A stretch of DNA of 64,000 nt, taken from contig CAINFC010000242.1 in assembly GCA_903847975.1 (NCBI GenBank), positions 27,749-91,748 on the forward strand, in the 5' to 3' direction. Source of the DNA: an uncultured Acidobacteriota bacterium. Its GTDB lineage: Bacteria; Acidobacteriota; UBA6911; CAINFC01. Position 1 is the stretch's first letter. Every line of letters begins with the position of its first letter. This document shows positions 34,603-42,360 of the stretch, one piece after another. Position numbers and translations under genes: made by a program. The notes under the pieces were generated by a model. The model did not search any database. It had not been told where the DNA came from and worked only from the letters and a program-made list of their open reading frames with translations.

Positions 34603-36798
34603 ATGAGCGCACCATCTTTATCCGGACCAGTCCTATCTTCCCGGGAAAAGGGCCGCGCGGCAGGCAAGGAGGAAAAATCCTCCTGGCTCATCCTGCTGCG
34701 AAGCTGGGTCGTATACCTTTCCCGGCCGGTCGATGTATTCCGGCGGTACGAAAGACAGCAGCTGCGGCCGGACTTTCAAGCCGGCCTGACGGTGGCGGTC
34801 CTGATGCTTCCGCAATCCCTGGCCTTTGCGCAGATCGCCAACCTGCCCCCGCAGTACGGACTGTTCACCGCGATTGTCGCCAGTTGTTTCGGAGCCCTGT
34901 GGGGTTCCAGCAGCCACCTGCAGACCGGTCCAACCAACACCAGTTCCCTTCTGATCCTCTCGGTCCTTCTTTCTGTGGGCCATCCGGGATCCCCGGAATA
35001 CCTGGCGGCGGCCGGCATGCTGGCCTTTATGGCCGGCCTTTTTCGCCTGCTGATGGGCCTGGCCCGGTTCGGCGTTCTGGTGAATTTTATCAGCGATTCG
35101 GTCATCATCGGCTTCACCACCGGAGCCGAATTCCTGATCATCGTCCACCAGCTGCGTCACCTGCTGCGGATCGACATGCCGGAGAACCTCGATTTCCTCG
35201 CTACCCTGTCCCTCTTCTGGAGCAGGCTTCCCCAAGTCCACCCGCCAACCCTGCTCTTTGGAGGATCGCTTTTCCTGCTGTTGTTTCTGGGGCAGCGGTT
35301 TCTGTCCCGGTTTCCCACATCCATTTTCCTGGTATCCGCTTCGGCAGCGGCGGCCTTCGCTCTGAACCTGCAGCAGGAGGGCATTCGCCTGGTGGGTCCG
35401 ATCGCCTACGATCTTCCCCGACCGGTGGCCCTGCCTGTTTTCGACTTCACCCTCTGGAGCCACCTTTCCAGCGGAGCTTTCGCTCTGGCTTCCATCGGAC
35501 TGGTGGAAGCCACCAGCATCGCCCGAAGCCTGGCGGCCAAAAGCGGCGAAAAACTGGACAGCAACCAGGAGTTTGTCGGCCAGGGAATGGCCAATATGGC
35601 CTGCGGCTTCCTGTCGGGATATCCCTGCAGCGGCTCCTTTACCCGCTCCCTGCTCAATTTCAGCGCCGGAGCCCAAAGCCCGCTGAGCAACGTCTTCGCT
35701 TCCTTGATCCTGCTGCTTACCCTGCTGCTCTTTGCTCCCCTGGTGGGTTACATCCCGATGTCCGCCCTGGCGGCGTTAGTCATTCTCAACGCCTGCCGGA
35801 TGACCAACTGGCGGGAAATCCGCCGGATATGGCAGCTGCGGCAGAACGACCGGATCATCATGATGGTCACCCTGGGAGCCACCTTCACCCTGCCTTTGCA
35901 TGTCGCCGTACTGATCGGGATTCTCCTGTCTCTGGCCGTTTACCTGAGACAGACCAGCACGCCGCGCGTGCGCGAGGTGTTGCCGGACGAGAAATTCGAG
36001 GCTTTCGTACCCAGCCAGGAAAGGAAGGGCTGCCCGCAAATATCCATCGTGGAAATCCTGGGCGATTTTTACTTCGGCGCCGCCTCCTACGTGGAAGAGA
36101 AGGTTCGGATGCTGTTCCTGGGAAATCCGAGCCGGAGATACCTGCTGCTGCGCATGCAGACGGTCGAGCACCTGGACATCAGCGGCATTCACGCCCTGGA
36201 GAGCATCGCCCAGATGTGCCGGAACCGGCACGGAGAGCTTTTCCTGACGCGGATCCGCCAGCCGGTACTGGAGGTAATGCGCCACACCGGCCTGATAGAG
36301 AAGCTGGGAGAGCACTGCTTTCTGATTCATGACAAAAAGGCGGTCGAGCACCTCTTTTACCGGGTGATCGATCCGGCGGTCTGCATTTACGAATGCCCGG
36401 TGCGCATCTTTCGGGAATGCCAGAATCTGCCCAAAAACCTCTGGCAGGAACACCATGAGTGGAGAACCAGCGCTCCTACCCAGGAAATTCGTCTGGTCGA
36501 AGCCAGGGACTTGTGGAAATGGATGACCGGCGATTCCCCGCCCCTGGTCCTGGACGTGCGCGACAGCAAGGAATTTCGTATGGGGCATGTTCCGCACGCC
36601 AAACTGCTTCCGCTGCCGGTTCTGCTTTCGCAGCCCCCCTTGCTGGAAAAAGCCCGCCCGATCGTTCTGGTGTGCCGCGACCAGCGGCGGAGCGAGCGGG
36701 CCGCCGGTCTGCTGATCCAGCGCGGCTACTCCGAGGTATCGGTCCTGCGGGGGGGACTTTACGCCTGGGAGGAGGCCAACCTGCTGATCGCCTTTTAA
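34603..36798 (+). CDS. SulP anion transporter fused to STAS and rhodanese domains
   Basis: 731 residues. After a cytosolic lead, ~11 membrane segments (residues 60-450) contain the SulP signature [32 protein letters not shown] domain follows (~470-580, including [15 protein letters not shown]), and a rhodanese domain closes the protein (~620-725) with [19 protein letters not shown] and the catalytic-loop cysteine in [10 protein letters not shown] near residue 690. The family moves sulfate, bicarbonate or other anions; a rhodanese on the cytosolic end suggests a sulfur substrate or sulfur sensing, which is inference. GlpX follows 21 bases downstream. Confidence 0.92.
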   Translation: MSAPSLSGPVLSSREKGRAAGKEEKSSWLILLRSWVVYLSRPVDVFRRYERQQLRPDFQAGLTVAVLMLPQSLAFAQIANLPPQYGLFTAIVASCFGALWGSSSHLQTGPTNTSSLLILSVLLSVGHPGSPEYLAAAGMLAFMAGLFRLLMGLARFGVLVNFISDSVIIGFTTGAEFLIIVHQLRHLLRIDMPENLDFLATLSLFWSRLPQVHPPTLLFGGSLFLLLFLGQRFLSRFPTSIFLVSASAAAAFALNLQQEGIRLVGPIAYDLPRPVALPVFDFTLWSHLSSGAFALASIGLVEATSIARSLAAKSGEKLDSNQEFVGQGMANMACGFLSGYPCSGSFTRSLLNFSAGAQSPLSNVFASLILLLTLLLFAPLVGYIPMSALAALVILNACRMTNWREIRRIWQLRQNDRIIMMVTLGATFTLPLHVAVLIGILLSLAVYLRQTSTPRVREVLPDEKFEAFVPSQERKGCPQISIVEILGDFYFGAASYVEEKVRMLFLGNPSRRYLLLRMQTVEHLDISGIHALESIAQMCRNRHGELFLTRIRQPVLEVMRHTGLIEKLGEHCFLIHDKKAVEHLFYRVIDPAVCIYECPVRIFRECQNLPKNLWQEHHEWRTSAPTQEIRLVEARDLWKWMTGDSPPLVLDVRDSKEFRMGHVPHAKLLPLPVLLSQPPLLEKARPIVLVCRDQRRSERAAGLLIQRGYSEVSVLRGGLYAWEEANLLIAF

Positions 36799-36819
36799 TA
36801 TAATTGAGGAACATAGGCC

Positions 36820-37797
36820 ATGACAGACATGCTAGACCAACTCCCCCGCAATCTGGGCCTGGACCTGATGCGGGCCACCGAGGCGGCCGCACTGACCGCC
36901 GCCCACTGGATGGGCCGGGGAAAGCGATCCGAGGCGGATCACTCGGCATCCGCTTCCATTTTCGAAGCCCTGAAGCCTGTCGAAATGGATGGCTGCCTGG
37001 TGCTTGGCGAAGAGGCCCGGCTGCGGGAAAAAGCCTCCTTTCGGAGCGGGACAAAGTCCGGGAGTGGAGCAGGCTCCCCGGTTGATCTGATCCTGGATCC
37101 GATTGACGGGCGGCAGCTGCTGGCCAACGGATTTTCCGGTGCTATTTCCGTTCTCGCCGCCGTGCCCCGGGGAGCCTTCTGGGTTCCAAGCAGGGCCATC
37201 TATCTGGAAAAAATCGTGGTCAACGCCGAGGTGGCGGAGGCGCTGGTCCCGGAATGCATGAATGCGCCACCCGCATGGATCCTGGCCCTGGTGGCCCGGG
37301 CCAAAAAGAAAAAGGTAAGCGACCTGACCGTTTTCATGCTGGCCCGCCACCGTCACGAAGTTCTGATGGAGGAAATACGCATAGCCGGTGCCAGGGTCAT
37401 TTTACGTTCCGACGGAGATATCGCCGGGGCGCTGATGGCGGCCTCGGAAAATACAGGGATCGATGTGCTGATGGGAATCGGCGGGGCCATGGAGGGACTT
37501 ATTTCCGCCTGCGCGGTAAAGGCGCTGGGCGGCGGGATGCTCTGCCGGCTGGCCCCCCAGAGTGCCGATGAGCGCCATTCCGTCCTGGAAGCGGGGCTCG
37601 ATATCGAGCAGATTCTCTCCGTTCAGGAGATGGTGCGCAGCCGCTGCTTTTATTTTGTGGCTACCGGGATTACCGACGGACCCATTTTGCGCGGCGTCAG
37701 CTTTCAGGGGAGCAAAGCAGTCACCCATTCGCTCATTCTGCAGGGAGAAACCAGGACAAGAAGGAACGTCTTCGCCGAACACCGGATGGATATTTAA
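36820..37797 (+). CDS. glpX: Class II fructose-1,6-bisphosphatase (GlpX) homologue with altered motif
   Basis: 325 residues along the GlpX fold: GKRSEADHSA (metal-site Lys and Asp), VLGEEA (metal-site Glu), LDPIDGR (residues 93-98), the substrate-domain stretch VFMLARHRHEVLMEEIRIAGARV, then GIGGAMEG. In usual GlpX the DPIDG motif is followed by Thr (DPIDGT), thought to be catalytic; here it is Arg98. The GEGE-x-DEAPM stretch is also replaced by GEEARLREKASF. So it belongs to the fold, but gluconeogenic activity is not assured. It follows the SulP gene closely and may be co-transcribed. Confidence 0.82.
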   Translation: MTDMLDQLPRNLGLDLMRATEAAALTAAHWMGRGKRSEADHSASASIFEALKPVEMDGCLVLGEEARLREKASFRSGTKSGSGAGSPVDLILDPIDGRQLLANGFSGAISVLAAVPRGAFWVPSRAIYLEKIVVNAEVAEALVPECMNAPPAWILALVARAKKKKVSDLTVFMLARHRHEVLMEEIRIAGARVILRSDGDIAGALMAASENTGIDVLMGIGGAMEGLISACAVKALGGGMLCRLAPQSADERHSVLEAGLDIEQILSVQEMVRSRCFYFVATGITDGPILRGVSFQGSKAVTHSLILQGETRTRRNVFAEHRMDI

Positions 37798-37817
37798 AAA
37801 TAATATTTATTGACTAC

Positions 37818-37846
37818 TTGTTATATGCCTTTTTTTCAAGTATATT
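37818..37846 (+). promoter_or_regulatory. Sigma-70-like promoter before the small outer-membrane barrel
   Basis: TTGTTA (37818-37823), 17-base spacer, TATATT (37841-37846) in a sharply AT-rich spacer. The predicted start of transcription is about 30 bases before the gene. Confidence 0.5.
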
Positions 37847-37883
37847 ATCAGCCATAAGGGTACCTTAGGAACATTCTTTGATT

Positions 37884-38396
37884 ATGAGGATTCAATCCAT
37901 CATGCGATATAGGTATTTTTATTCGGCTGTCTGTTGCTTTCTCCTGCTTTCATTCTGCCTGAAAGCCCAACCTGCGAAGATGCCTGCCGGTGAGTTTAAC
38001 GCCGGCTACAGCTTTCTGGACCAGGGTCAATCCACCTTTAACGAACATGGATTCCAGATCGGCCTGACGGCCAATGCCAACCCCTGGTTTGCGGTGGAAG
38101 GGCAGTTCGACGCCTGGATATCCGGGGACCATGATGCCTATGCAATCACCGGGGGACCCAGGTTCTCCTGGCGTACCAGGCATGTAACCCCTTACGTTCA
38201 TTTCCTGGTGGGGGGAGTTATCTCCCGTCTGGCTGGCAATACCGAAGGCGACTTCGCCCTCAAATACGGCCTCGGAGTGGATATCGCCATCACCAGGCAT
38301 TTTTCATGGCGCGTCGAAGGAAACGATGTCGTTCTGGTCAGACCGGAAAAACACTATTTTCAACTCAGCACCGGCATGGTTTACCGGTGGTATTGA
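37884..38396 (+). CDS. Small outer-membrane beta-barrel protein
   Basis: About 170 residues with a Sec signal (RYFYSAVCCFLLLSFCLKAQ) and alternating strands of an eight-stranded OmpA/OmpX-like barrel: AGYSFLDQGQST, GFQIGLTANANPWFAVEGQ, AITGGPRFSWRT, VTPYVHFLVGGV and a C-terminal LSTGMVYRWY ending in an aromatic residue. A structural or adhesion role is likely. Starts at 37884 or 37902 both keep the signal; neither has a decisive ribosome site. Confidence 0.8.
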   Translation: MRIQSIMRYRYFYSAVCCFLLLSFCLKAQPAKMPAGEFNAGYSFLDQGQSTFNEHGFQIGLTANANPWFAVEGQFDAWISGDHDAYAITGGPRFSWRTRHVTPYVHFLVGGVISRLAGNTEGDFALKYGLGVDIAITRHFSWRVEGNDVVLVRPEKHYFQLSTGMVYRWY

Positions 38397-38487
38397 AAAA
38401 TTCGGGTTTCATCAATCCCCCGGTCTCGTGGTATGATTATAAGAGTCCTGAAAAAGTAATAACCGAATTCATAATTAATCAACCAAC

Positions 38488-39336
38488 ATGCCTATTCCTG
38501 CTGACTTTCTGAATAAAATACAGCGGCTGGAACCTCTTCCGATCACCATCCAGAAGATGATTCCGGCACTCAATGACGAAGACGTTTCCCTGGCCGAGAT
38601 TGCGCGCATTATCGAATTCGACCAGGCAATCGCCTCCAATATTCTGAAAATTGCCAACTCAGCCCTGTATGCCGGTTGGTTTCAAATAACCAGTCTGCGG
38701 GATGCGGTTATGCGCCTGGGCACCAACGTTATCCTGGAACTGGTTCTTGGCCAGTACCTGAAAAAGATCACGGTGGCCGCCCCGATGTACGACCTCACCG
38801 AGGATGACCTCTGGCTGCACGGCGCGGTAACATCCATGGCTATCAACCTCCTCGCCAAGGAGTGCCCCAAAGCCGGTATTCCCCCGGCAGCGCCCATCGC
38901 CGGCCTGGTGCACGACATCGGCAAGCTGATCATGGTGCGCTATCTGCAGGTGGAGGTTTTTACGATTCTGCAGCGCTGCAATGAAAAAGGCATTACCTTC
39001 GTGGAAGCGGAGCAGGAGCTGTTCGGATTCGACCATGCCGAAGTCGGAGCCACCGTCGCAAAAAAATGGAACTTCCCCGCCGAAGTCACCCTGGCCATCG
39101 AAAACCACCACAAAAACCCGGTTCCAGACACCCACCCGATCATCGATGCCGTAGTTATTGCCAACCTGGTGGCTAAAACCGTGGGGATCGGCCTGGGTGC
39201 GGAAGGAATGAATTTCACCATCGACCACGCCTGCCGCCAGCGGCTGGGACTCAGCTTTGAAGCCTTCTGCCGGATCAGCGCCGCCACAGCGGTTTCGCTG
39301 AACGACTTGAAGACCGCCTACGGAATCAAACAGTAG
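38488..39336 (+). CDS. HDOD domain protein
   Basis: 282 residues made of a single HDOD domain with family motifs LPITIQKMIPALND, FDQAIASNILKIANSA, AGLVHDIGKLIMVRYLQ, FGFDHAEVGATVAKKWNFP and IENHH. HDOD proteins relay signals, often next to GGDEF/EAL or kinase proteins; no enzyme activity is established for most. It is the second HDOD protein in the window. purE begins 20 bases downstream, so the two are co-transcribed. Confidence 0.92.
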   Translation: MPIPADFLNKIQRLEPLPITIQKMIPALNDEDVSLAEIARIIEFDQAIASNILKIANSALYAGWFQITSLRDAVMRLGTNVILELVLGQYLKKITVAAPMYDLTEDDLWLHGAVTSMAINLLAKECPKAGIPPAAPIAGLVHDIGKLIMVRYLQVEVFTILQRCNEKGITFVEAEQELFGFDHAEVGATVAKKWNFPAEVTLAIENHHKNPVPDTHPIIDAVVIANLVAKTVGIGLGAEGMNFTIDHACRQRLGLSFEAFCRISAATAVSLNDLKTAYGIKQ

Positions 39337-39356
39337 GAGCGGATCGCACGGCGCCC

Positions 39357-39866
39357 ATGGAAAGCAATCCGTCGCCACTGGTGGGCATCGTTATGGGATC
39401 GGTGTCCGACTGGCCGGTCATGGAAAACGCCTCCAAAACCCTGGCTGCTTTTGGCCTGGCCCACGAATGTCGCGTTTTGTCGGCCCACCGCAGCCCGGAC
39501 GCAGCCCTGGAGTACGCCCGGACCGCGGAAGTACGGGGGCTGAAGGTCCTGATAGCCGCTGCCGGCATGGCGGCCCACCTGGCGGGGGTTCTGGCAGCCA
39601 AGACCCACATCCCTGTCCTGGGGGTCCCGATGGAGTCCAAACCGCTGCTCGGCATGGACGCTCTCCTTTCCATGGTTCAGATGCCCCCGGGGATCCCGGT
39701 GGCCACCTTCGCCATCGGAAAAGCCGGGGCCGTCAACGCCGCACTGTTCGCCGTATCGCTGCTGGCCCTCGAAAATGCGGCCCTTCGCCAGGCATTGCTT
39801 GCCTACCGCGAAAACCAGACCCGTACCGTTCTTTCCCAGATACTTCCCCCCGCTATTACTCCGTAG
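39357..39866 (+). CDS. purE: N5-carboxyaminoimidazole ribonucleotide mutase PurE
   Basis: 169-residue class I PurE of purine synthesis. VGIVMGSVSDWPVM, LSAHRSPD (His44), IAAAGMAAHLAGVLAAKT, PVLGVPM and LLSMVQMPPGIPVATFAIGKAGAVNAALFA are all in place. It rearranges N5-CAIR to CAIR. No purK is adjacent, unlike in many bacteria. Follows the HDOD gene by 20 bases. Confidence 0.95.
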   Translation: MESNPSPLVGIVMGSVSDWPVMENASKTLAAFGLAHECRVLSAHRSPDAALEYARTAEVRGLKVLIAAAGMAAHLAGVLAAKTHIPVLGVPMESKPLLGMDALLSMVQMPPGIPVATFAIGKAGAVNAALFAVSLLALENAALRQALLAYRENQTRTVLSQILPPAITP

Positions 39867-39951
39867 CGCTTCCGAAGTACCATCTGGAAATCGACGTGAT
39901 CCAGGAGATGTTTCGGCAGGTTTCGGATCAACCGCCGCGGGAGTACCTACT

Positions 39952-41124
39952 ATGAATCCGAGCATGAATTTTTTCTTCGCTGTCATCGCCTTGCTGAATG
40001 TTTCGCTTCTGATTCTCGTCTTGTGGAAGTCGCGCGGCAACCTTAAAATAGGGCAGAATGCGCTGCAAAAGGTCTTCCCAAATCAGGAAGACTGGAAAAA
40101 GCTGCAGTGGGGCAAAAAGGTACCCTTTACCTATCAGGGCCGAAACTTTCTCTGCCAGTACGGACGGGGAGGCAAAAACAATTCGGCCGATTTTTCGATG
40201 AGCCTTCCCGGTGTTGTCTGGCCTTCCCTGGGAGTGCAGAAGGAAAATGCATTCCACCGCTTTTCCAAGAGGATCGGACTGACCGCTGAACTGGAATCGG
40301 GCGACCGGGTTTTTGACGAGCAGTTCTTCGTCGATACCGCTGACATGTCGTTTTATCGCTATGTCCTTTCGTCTCCGTCCCGCCGGGAGGCGATTGGCCG
40401 CCTGCTGACCGGCATTTCGCCGCCCGTCCGGCAGATCAAGGCCGATAAAAAAGGAATTACCCTGTGGATCCGTCCTTTCCGGCTCAAGCCGGAGGCCGAT
40501 TTCCATCTGGAGCCCTACCTTGATTCCCTTCTGTGCCTGGTGGACGGCCTCGAAATCTCCACCGCCGGCGCACCGCACGAGGAGCCGGAGGGGAGCGGAT
40601 TCCTTTCCCGAACCATATTACTCTTTGTCCTGTCAGTCGCAGCCCTGATAACCGGCGTCATTCTTCTGACCTTGGGCAACCTCTGGTACCCGCCGCTGGA
40701 CTCCGAATTTTTTACCAGGGGCTTTACCTATAGTCTACCGTTATTACCTCCCTTCTGGTTCCTTTCGTATCTGGCTATCCGGGGAAAGTCCTGGTCTCAC
40801 CGCCTCTTCTTTCCGTTGATCCTTATTTCCCTTGTGGCCTCGCTCTTCCTGGGCTACGCCGGAATGCTTTTCACCAACGGCTTTTGGGATGAGAGCCGGC
40901 CGGCCGACCATACCTGCACGGTGCAGGGCAAGCACATCACCAAAAGCAAGGACAGCCGCACCTTTTATTTGACCATCAGCTCCTGGAACGATCCCGGAGG
41001 ATCCTACCGGATCAATATATCCGGCAAGCTTTATGAAAAGCTGCAGGCGGGGCAGACTCTGCGCATCACCACCCGCGCCGGCTACTGGGAGCAGGAGTGG
41101 ATTGTGAAGATCCACGACCCTTAA
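39952..41124 (+). CDS. Unknown membrane protein with a large soluble insert
   Basis: 390 residues, not recognised. An N-terminal membrane segment (NFFFAVIALLNVSLLILVLW) is followed by a ~200-residue soluble domain, three or four further membrane segments (about residues 225-315) and a C-terminal soluble beta domain (~80 residues, ending WEQEWIVKIHDP). The ATG at 39952 with GGGAG about 8 bases upstream is preferred; the open frame upstream is the +1 shadow of purE. No Cys, His or nucleotide motifs stand out. The 280 bases that follow hold only a hairpin at 41254. Confidence 0.65.
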   Translation: MNPSMNFFFAVIALLNVSLLILVLWKSRGNLKIGQNALQKVFPNQEDWKKLQWGKKVPFTYQGRNFLCQYGRGGKNNSADFSMSLPGVVWPSLGVQKENAFHRFSKRIGLTAELESGDRVFDEQFFVDTADMSFYRYVLSSPSRREAIGRLLTGISPPVRQIKADKKGITLWIRPFRLKPEADFHLEPYLDSLLCLVDGLEISTAGAPHEEPEGSGFLSRTILLFVLSVAALITGVILLTLGNLWYPPLDSEFFTRGFTYSLPLLPPFWFLSYLAIRGKSWSHRLFFPLILISLVASLFLGYAGMLFTNGFWDESRPADHTCTVQGKHITKSKDSRTFYLTISSWNDPGGSYRINISGKLYEKLQAGQTLRITTRAGYWEQEWIVKIHDP

Positions 41125-41253
41125 AGCGCAGAGCGGTCGCGGAGCCCAACATACCGCGATCTCCGTGGTCCCCAGCCGAATGGACCACTCCGCCCCTCCG
41201 GCTGGCCCGTTCAAACGTCCGTAATTCTCGCGTGCGCGCTAAACCGTAACCGT

Positions 41254-41281
41254 CTCCCAAACGGAATCTGTTTGGGAGTTT
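41254..41281. terminator. Perfect hairpin, possible terminator
   Basis: A 9-bp perfect stem (CTCCCAAAC with GTTTGGGAG), 7-base loop, and a short TTT on the plus side. It lies in the spacer between convergent genes (39952-41124 and 41405-42253). The T run is short, so termination is possible rather than sure. The near-identical words AGCTTGTAC occur twice just after it. Confidence 0.4.
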
Positions 41282-41404
41282 CAGCACCAGACTGCGTGCT
41301 GCAGGCAGGTTTCAGCTTGTACCGCGCAAGCTTGTACGAAACGAAAAAGACTATTGCGAGGTAATAGAGAGCGAGCTTCCGCCAAACGGCGGGTGCATTC
41401 CGGC

Positions 41405-42253
41405 TCAGGCGCCCTCCCCGGCAAGCGGCTCCAGCCGAACCTTGCGCAGCGCCATCGCCCCGTCTCGCTGCACCGTCCGCGAAAACCGGATGGCCGGATA
41501 TCCGAAAAGCATGGCATAGTAAACGTGCCCCGGCGGAAGGTCCAGCAGAGACTTGAGTTCGGGAAGCATTTCCAGGATCATTTTCAGGAAGCCCCACCAT
41601 ACGGTACCCAGGCCGGCACACTGGGCCAGCATCTCGAAGTAAGCCAGGCTGAGGGGAACATCCTGCTCGGCACAGGGAGCCTCGGGCGGGGCCGAAACCA
41701 GGAGAGCGTGCGGGGCACCGCGGAATATCATGGCGCCCACTGCGGCCGGGTCGACCGCAAACATTTCCTTCATTTGGGAATACCGGTCCGGTAACCTGGA
41801 TAGCGCCCCCCCGAGCACCGCCAGGACCTTCTGTTCGAGACGCCGCATGGTTTCCAGCTCGTCAATCAGGGTGAACGTCAGTTCCATGGCGTTGACCCCC
41901 GTGGGCACGTTGGCCAGGTCCGCCATCAGGCGCTGGAGCAGATCGGCGGGAACGTTCTCCTGTCGATAGTGCCGAACACTCCGCCTCCCCCGGAGGAGCG
42001 TTTCCATCTGCTCGAAGGAGGGGCCGCTGTCCGGCGAAAGGGTACGGCTGTTCCCGGGATGCAGTCCGAAGATGGAAACAGCCCCAGAAGGGCAGACCGC
42101 CAGGCAATGCTGGCAGGCGCAGCATTGCTCCTCTTTTTCGGGAGCGATAAAAGGTACCGCATCACCGAACCGGGCGATGATCCCGCGGACACAGTCACGC
42201 ACGCAGGTATGGCAGCGCGTGCAAAGCGAATCGTCAATATGGAACTGGAGCAT
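41405..42253 (-). CDS. Ferredoxin-nitroreductase fusion protein
   Basis: 282 residues. The N-terminal ~65 residues carry two [4Fe-4S] clusters: C11-x2-C-x2-C-x3-C (CTRCHTCVRDC) and CCACQHCLAVCPSG. The rest is a nitroreductase fold with RRSVRHYRQENVP, PTGVNAMEL, LAYFEMLAQCAGLGTVWWG and ALLFGYPA-like (here AMLFGYPA) FMN-binding segments. Such proteins are NAD(P)H-independent flavin reductases of anaerobes; the substrate is unknown. It fits a low-oxygen lifestyle. Confidence 0.9.
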   Translation of the reverse strand: MLQFHIDDSLCTRCHTCVRDCVRGIIARFGDAVPFIAPEKEEQCCACQHCLAVCPSGAVSIFGLHPGNSRTLSPDSGPSFEQMETLLRGRRSVRHYRQENVPADLLQRLMADLANVPTGVNAMELTFTLIDELETMRRLEQKVLAVLGGALSRLPDRYSQMKEMFAVDPAAVGAMIFRGAPHALLVSAPPEAPCAEQDVPLSLAYFEMLAQCAGLGTVWWGFLKMILEMLPELKSLLDLPPGHVYYAMLFGYPAIRFSRTVQRDGAMALRKVRLEPLAGEGA

Positions 42254-42325
42254 GCTGTCCTCCTATTCTGTCCTCAGGAATCCCCAAGGCCAAGGAATGT
42301 CTAATCTCTTTTTTTCCGGAAGCAT

Positions 42326-42351
42326 AAAAAGCCGGCATTCGCTAATGCCGG
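42326..42351 (-). terminator. Rho-independent terminator of the metzincin-propeller gene
   Basis: On the minus strand: an 8-bp perfect stem CCGGCATT/AATGCCGG, 4-base loop, then C and five T. It lies 10 bases after the stop of the gene at 42361-44448. Confidence 0.8.
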
Positions 42352-42360
42352 GGCACCGGA

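Noticed and set aside
41301..41340. Direct repeat of AGCTTGTAC as an attachment site
   Set aside because: Only nine bases, twice, with no integrase or mobile gene nearby; the same word in the tRNA-Gly anticodon arm is most likely chance.
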